DNA of 64,000 nucleotides, taken from positions 124,001 through 188,000 of the forward strand of contig JAJYUT010000006.1 in the NCBI GenBank assembly GCA_021792365.1, read 5' to 3'. A program made the position numbers and the translations under genes. The notes beneath the pieces were generated by a model. It worked only from the letters and a program-made list of their open reading frames with translations, ran no database searches and was not told the DNA's origin. Below, one piece after another: positions 60,901 to 64,000 of this stretch (within the stretch, counting starts at the first letter, position 1; each line of letters opens with the position of its first letter). The DNA is from Pseudomonadota bacterium. Lineage in GTDB: Bacteria > Pseudomonadota > Alphaproteobacteria > Dongiales > Dongiaceae.

Positions 60901-61962
60901 ATGAGCCTGGCCAACGAGAATGCGAACCTGGCTTCTCAAGAGACCATTCGGGTGCTGTTCTGCTGCAATCCGAGCTATTATCAGCATCTCGCAGTGACGC
61001 TGGTATCGTTGCTGGAGAACAACAAAACGAATCGCTTCGAGTTGCATCTCATTCTCAGCGGTCGCAGCTCGTCCCTGGAAACACGGCTATGGCGGTCCTT
61101 GCACTCATTCTCCAATTTTACGCTAGAAATTCATGACTTTGCGCTTTCCGATTATGCGCATTTTTTTGTCGATAACCATGTCACCGTCGATACCTACAGC
61201 CGGATCTTCGCTGCCAAGGTCTTGAGCCCGGATATCGACAAGATCCTCTACCTGGATAGCGATCTTCTTGTTCTTGATGACCTGAGGGATCTTTGGACCA
61301 CCGATGTCAGCGCCTATGCCGCGGCTGCGGTCCCGGAGCCATATGGATTGTTCCGCCGGGAAGCCCTGGGTATCCCGCCCGATCGTCCGTATGTGAATGC
61401 CGGCGTCATGCTGATCAATCTCGTGCGGTGGCGTGCCGACGGGCTGCCGGAACGGCTGGCCCGGTTCATCGAAACCCACGGCAGCAGCCTCTGGTATTGG
61501 GACCAGGACGCGATCAACGCAAACCTCTACGACGCCATCCTGCCCTTACCCTGTCGGTGGAATGTACAGGCGCAGGTCTACAAGCTGAAATGGCGGCGAT
61601 ATCGCAATTCGGAAAGCCGCATCCGCGAAGCCTGCCGGAGGCCGGCAATCCTTCACTACAGCACTGCGGAAAAGCCCTGGCGCTTCCGCGCGATCGTCAA
61701 GAAGAAGCTGCTCTACTTCGAGTATCTGGCAAAGACGGACTGGCGCAGCGCTAACCCACTGCGCTTGGCCTGGTATCACATACCCGAGTTCTACCTCGAT
61801 CACTTCCTGTCGCGTTTTGGTGTCGATTATACATTGATCCTGCGCGTGCTGCGCAGAGTTCGCCGAATGGCGGGGCAAGGCCTTGCCGTTATCAAGCGGT
61901 CCTGGATCACCAATCCGAAGGGTGACATCCCGCCAACGAAGCAGATGGCCGGCGACGGATAG
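60901..61962 (+). CDS. Glycosyltransferase family 8 (copy 1)
   Basis: A 353-residue retaining GT8 enzyme of the LPS galactosyl/glucosyltransferase kind. It has IRVLFCCNPSYYQHLAVTLV, DKILYLDSDLLVLDDLRDLW with the DSD metal site, DRPYVNAGVMLINLVRWRAD, WYWDQDAINANLYDAILPLP and ILHYSTAEKPWRF. The ATG at 60901 follows AAGGA. The next gene is a close paralogue, so the two arose by duplication and probably add sugars to successive or branching positions. Confidence 0.93.
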   Translation: MSLANENANLASQETIRVLFCCNPSYYQHLAVTLVSLLENNKTNRFELHLILSGRSSSLETRLWRSLHSFSNFTLEIHDFALSDYAHFFVDNHVTVDTYSRIFAAKVLSPDIDKILYLDSDLLVLDDLRDLWTTDVSAYAAAAVPEPYGLFRREALGIPPDRPYVNAGVMLINLVRWRADGLPERLARFIETHGSSLWYWDQDAINANLYDAILPLPCRWNVQAQVYKLKWRRYRNSESRIREACRRPAILHYSTAEKPWRFRAIVKKKLLYFEYLAKTDWRSANPLRLAWYHIPEFYLDHFLSRFGVDYTLILRVLRRVRRMAGQGLAVIKRSWITNPKGDIPPTKQMAGDG

Positions 61963-62006
61963 CTGCAGGCCGCAGATTGGCAAGTATCGTACCGCAGGGG
62001 GTAAGG

Positions 62007-63062
62007 GTGATAAGCATTGAGGGAAAGGTGCCCGACTCGTCTGGAGACCGGCCGATCGAGGTACTGTTCTGCTGCGACCCGTCTTTCTACCAGCATCTCG
62101 CGGTGGCGCTGATCTCGATGCTCGAAAACAATGCCCGCACACATTTCAATGTGCACCTCATGACAAGCAGTCGCAATGACCGTTTGGAGGAACAGCTGCG
62201 CAAGTCCCTGGCATCGTACCGCAATGCGACTTTGACCATTCACCACCTCTCGCTCGACAACTACACCCATTTTTTCGTGAGCAGTCATATCCGCCTGGAA
62301 TCGTACCTCCGGATCTTTGCCGCACAGGTGTTGGGAGATGACATCGACAAAATCCTCTATCTGGACTGCGATGTGGTCGTACTCGACGACCTGCGAGACC
62401 TCTGGGCCACAGATATCAGCGCTTATGCGCTGGCGGCCGCTCCCGATCTCTATGGGGGCTTTCGACGCACAGCCCTGGGTGTTCCGGAGGATCGCCCTTA
62501 TGTGAATGCCGGTGTTCTTCTTCTGAACCTGACGAGATGGCGGCAGGAGAACTTAGCGCAGCGTCTGATCGGTTACATCGAGGCGCATTCCGACACTCTT
62601 ACATTTCATGATCAAGACGCGATCAATGCCGTGCTTCACGCTTCAATTCGCGTTCTGGCGCGCCGCTGGAACGTTCAAGCGCAGATGTACCGATTGCGAA
62701 GGCATGTCTATCCTGATGCCTATGCCGCCATCAAACACGCCTGCAGCCGCGCGGCTATCGTGCACTACGCAGGGCCGGAGAAGCCCTGGCGGTTTCGGAT
62801 GAGCGTGGCAAGGAGGCACCTCTATTTCCAGTACTTGAGAAAGACCCAGTGGCACGGAGCGCGCTTGCAGGGATCGGCTTGGTATCATCAGCCGGAGTGC
62901 TGGTTGAGTGGAGCGCTGGATCGCATCGGCATCGATTACATGTTGGTCATCGTGCTGCTGCAGAAATGCTGGAGGCGAATCGGCCAGGCACTCATTCGCG
63001 GGCAAGAAGCGCGACCAACGCAAGACGAGGCGAGACTGGCGACGCGAGCGGGTTCGGAGTGA
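62007..63062 (+). CDS. Glycosyltransferase family 8 (copy 2)
   Basis: A 351-residue paralogue of the gene just upstream: IEVLFCCDPSFYQHLAVALI, DKILYLDCDVVVLDDLRDLW with DCD in place of DSD, DRPYVNAGVLLLNLTRWRQE, FHDQDAINAVLHASIRVL and IVHYAGPEKPWRF. A GTG at 62007 with AGGGGG upstream is the preferred start; a TTG at 61977 in the same frame is possible. The gap to copy 1 is about 45 bases. Confidence 0.9.
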   Translation: MISIEGKVPDSSGDRPIEVLFCCDPSFYQHLAVALISMLENNARTHFNVHLMTSSRNDRLEEQLRKSLASYRNATLTIHHLSLDNYTHFFVSSHIRLESYLRIFAAQVLGDDIDKILYLDCDVVVLDDLRDLWATDISAYALAAAPDLYGGFRRTALGVPEDRPYVNAGVLLLNLTRWRQENLAQRLIGYIEAHSDTLTFHDQDAINAVLHASIRVLARRWNVQAQMYRLRRHVYPDAYAAIKHACSRAAIVHYAGPEKPWRFRMSVARRHLYFQYLRKTQWHGARLQGSAWYHQPECWLSGALDRIGIDYMLVIVLLQKCWRRIGQALIRGQEARPTQDEARLATRAGSE

Positions 63063-63117
63063 TGAGAAAGTATCGCCGTTCAGAGCGGCTTCAGGCCTCT
63101 TATTGCCGTGGCGCTAA

Positions 63118-64000
63118 TGCGGCAAGAAGCCTGTGATTATCGGCCCGTTGAAGGTCTTGCCGCCACGCTTAGCCAGTGGCGAGAGGATGGTCGGCGGCTC
63201 ATTCCGGCGAATTGGAGTGAATTCCGCGGACTCGTCGATCTCGTAAGCGATCTCACGCGGCGAAAGCGATATGCTGCAGCAGCTGTCTATGGAGAACTGG
63301 CGGCTCTTTATGCGACCTCCCGCCACTGCGGCATATTCGTGAGCCCCTCGCTCGAGGGGATTTTGATCGGTATCGGCCAGGCAGCAATAGAGCGATCTCG
63401 GCATCACGCTGGCGCCAGGCGGCAATATCCGCCAAAGCACGTACTGCACGTGTCGACCCGGGTCTTGCCCGTGGGCGGCCACTCGAGAATGATCTGGCGC
63501 TGGGTTCAGCAGGACGGAACCCGCGTCCACTCCCTGGCTCTCACGCGACAAACAGGCAAAGTTCCGGCTCTGCTGACACAAGCCATCGCGAACAGCGGCG
63601 GCCGGATATATAGAGTGAACAGGGCTATTGGCGGTATCCTGGTGTGGGCGAAGCAGTTGCGTGAGATCGCTGCCAAGGCGGACGTTGTGGTGTTGCACAG
63701 CTTCAACGACGATGTGATCCCCATGCTCGCGCTGGCATACAAGGAGGATTCTCCCCCCGTCATATTCTTGGATCATGCCGATCATATCTTCTGGTTGGGC
63801 GCTGGCATCAGCGACGTCGTCGTCAGTCTCCGCAGGTCGGGAATGTGCTTGGCCCAAGAGCGCCGTGGCATATCGGCGGAACGAAGCCTGCTGCTTCCGA
63901 CAATCCTGGCGCCCGCGGAAAGGTCGCTTTCTCGCGAACAAGCGAAGCGAAGGCTTGGCCTGCCGGAAGACAGCATACTCCTCCTGTCCATTGCTCGATC
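63118..64000 (+). CDS. Glycosyltransferase-like protein, N-terminal part (runs off the right edge)
   Basis: The frame stays open to the last base of the window, at least 294 codons. It includes RQYPPKHVLHVSTRVLPVGG, HSRMIWRWVQQDGTRVHSLA, DVVVLHSFNDDVIPMLALAY and PPVIFLDHADHIFWLGAGIS, then RRLGLPEDSILLLSIAR at the edge, which is the usual start of the GT4 donor-binding half. The pattern resembles large GT4-like enzymes of exopolysaccharide loci. The ATG at 63118 (or a GTG at 63109) is taken because stops block the frame at 63061 and 63064. No strong ribosome site is seen. A long opposite-strand frame over 63114-63941 is judged to be a shadow. Confidence 0.75.

Noticed and set aside
63114-63941. 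A 275-codon minus-strand frame at the right edge
   Set aside because: The plus-strand frame from 63118 stays open to the window end and reads as a glycosyltransferase-like protein; the minus frame is its shadow.
1-64000. CRISPR arrays, rRNA genes or further tRNAs
   Set aside because: No regularly spaced repeats or rRNA segments were seen, and apart from the tRNA-Val half no other tRNA arm pattern was noticed.

Overview
This window most likely comes from an alphaproteobacterium, probably a soil or root-associated member of the Hyphomicrobiales (Bradyrhizobium-like). The grounds are high-GC coding throughout, many solute transporters (two oligopeptide ABC systems and a TRAP system), LysR regulators, an integrase beside the 3' half of a tRNA-Val gene, and an ExoP/ManC-type exopolysaccharide locus. 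The genus is an inference; the window contains no rRNA or housekeeping marker.

Positions 1-29900 form a catabolic and transport region. From the left edge, on the minus strand, lie the start of a Rieske oxygenase and a dipeptide/oligopeptide ABC transporter with a fused double ATPase. A GcvA-like LysR gene follows, and the same two-site operator motif stands upstream of both the transporter and the LysR gene. Next come a HupE/UreJ-type membrane protein, a parvulin-like isomerase and an exported CapA protein (one operon), a complete second five-gene oligopeptide ABC transporter, and an AstE/aspartoacylase-like hydrolase. Facing these on the plus strand is a second CapA protein without a signal peptide. 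After about 1.3 kb of gene wreckage (an unidentified coding remnant, a TetR fragment and an IS481-type transposase remnant) comes a hyuA-hyuB-ggt operon with a divergent LysR regulator, then a TRAP transporter. Together these suggest import and intracellular breakdown of gamma-glutamyl, N-acyl or cyclic-amide compounds, feeding glutamate or other amino acids to the cell.

Positions 29900-33100 are the edge of an integrated element. A scrap of a dnaE-like gene and an unidentified frameshifted scrap lie in otherwise empty sequence. An excisionase-like gene then overlaps a tyrosine recombinase gene, which points at a 50-base tRNA-Val(GAC) 3' half, the probable att site.

Positions 33500-64000 are an exopolysaccharide biosynthesis locus. 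A minus-strand block (46378 down to 33517) carries genes for a diacetamido-uronic-acid-type nucleotide sugar (N-acetyltransferase, dehydrogenase, aminotransferase), further sugar-modifying enzymes, an outer-membrane export lipoprotein, a beta-barrel protein, a LuxR-type regulator with an atypical receiver, a Wzz/BY-kinase co-polymerase and ManC. A short plus-strand block encodes a glycosyltransferase, a nucleotidyltransferase, a PqqD-HPr-kinase-like fusion and a small, probably exported peptide with a proline-lysine repeat tail; these last three look like a peptide-modification module. A second minus-strand block (59447 down to 50762) holds the initiating WecA/TagO-like enzyme, four glycosyltransferases (one apparently truncated) and two others, a Wzy-like polymerase and an acetyltransferase. 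A final plus-strand block has a GT2, two tandem GT8 genes and the start of another glycosyltransferase-like gene that runs off the right edge. No Wzx flippase and no UDP-sugar 6-dehydrogenase were found in the window.
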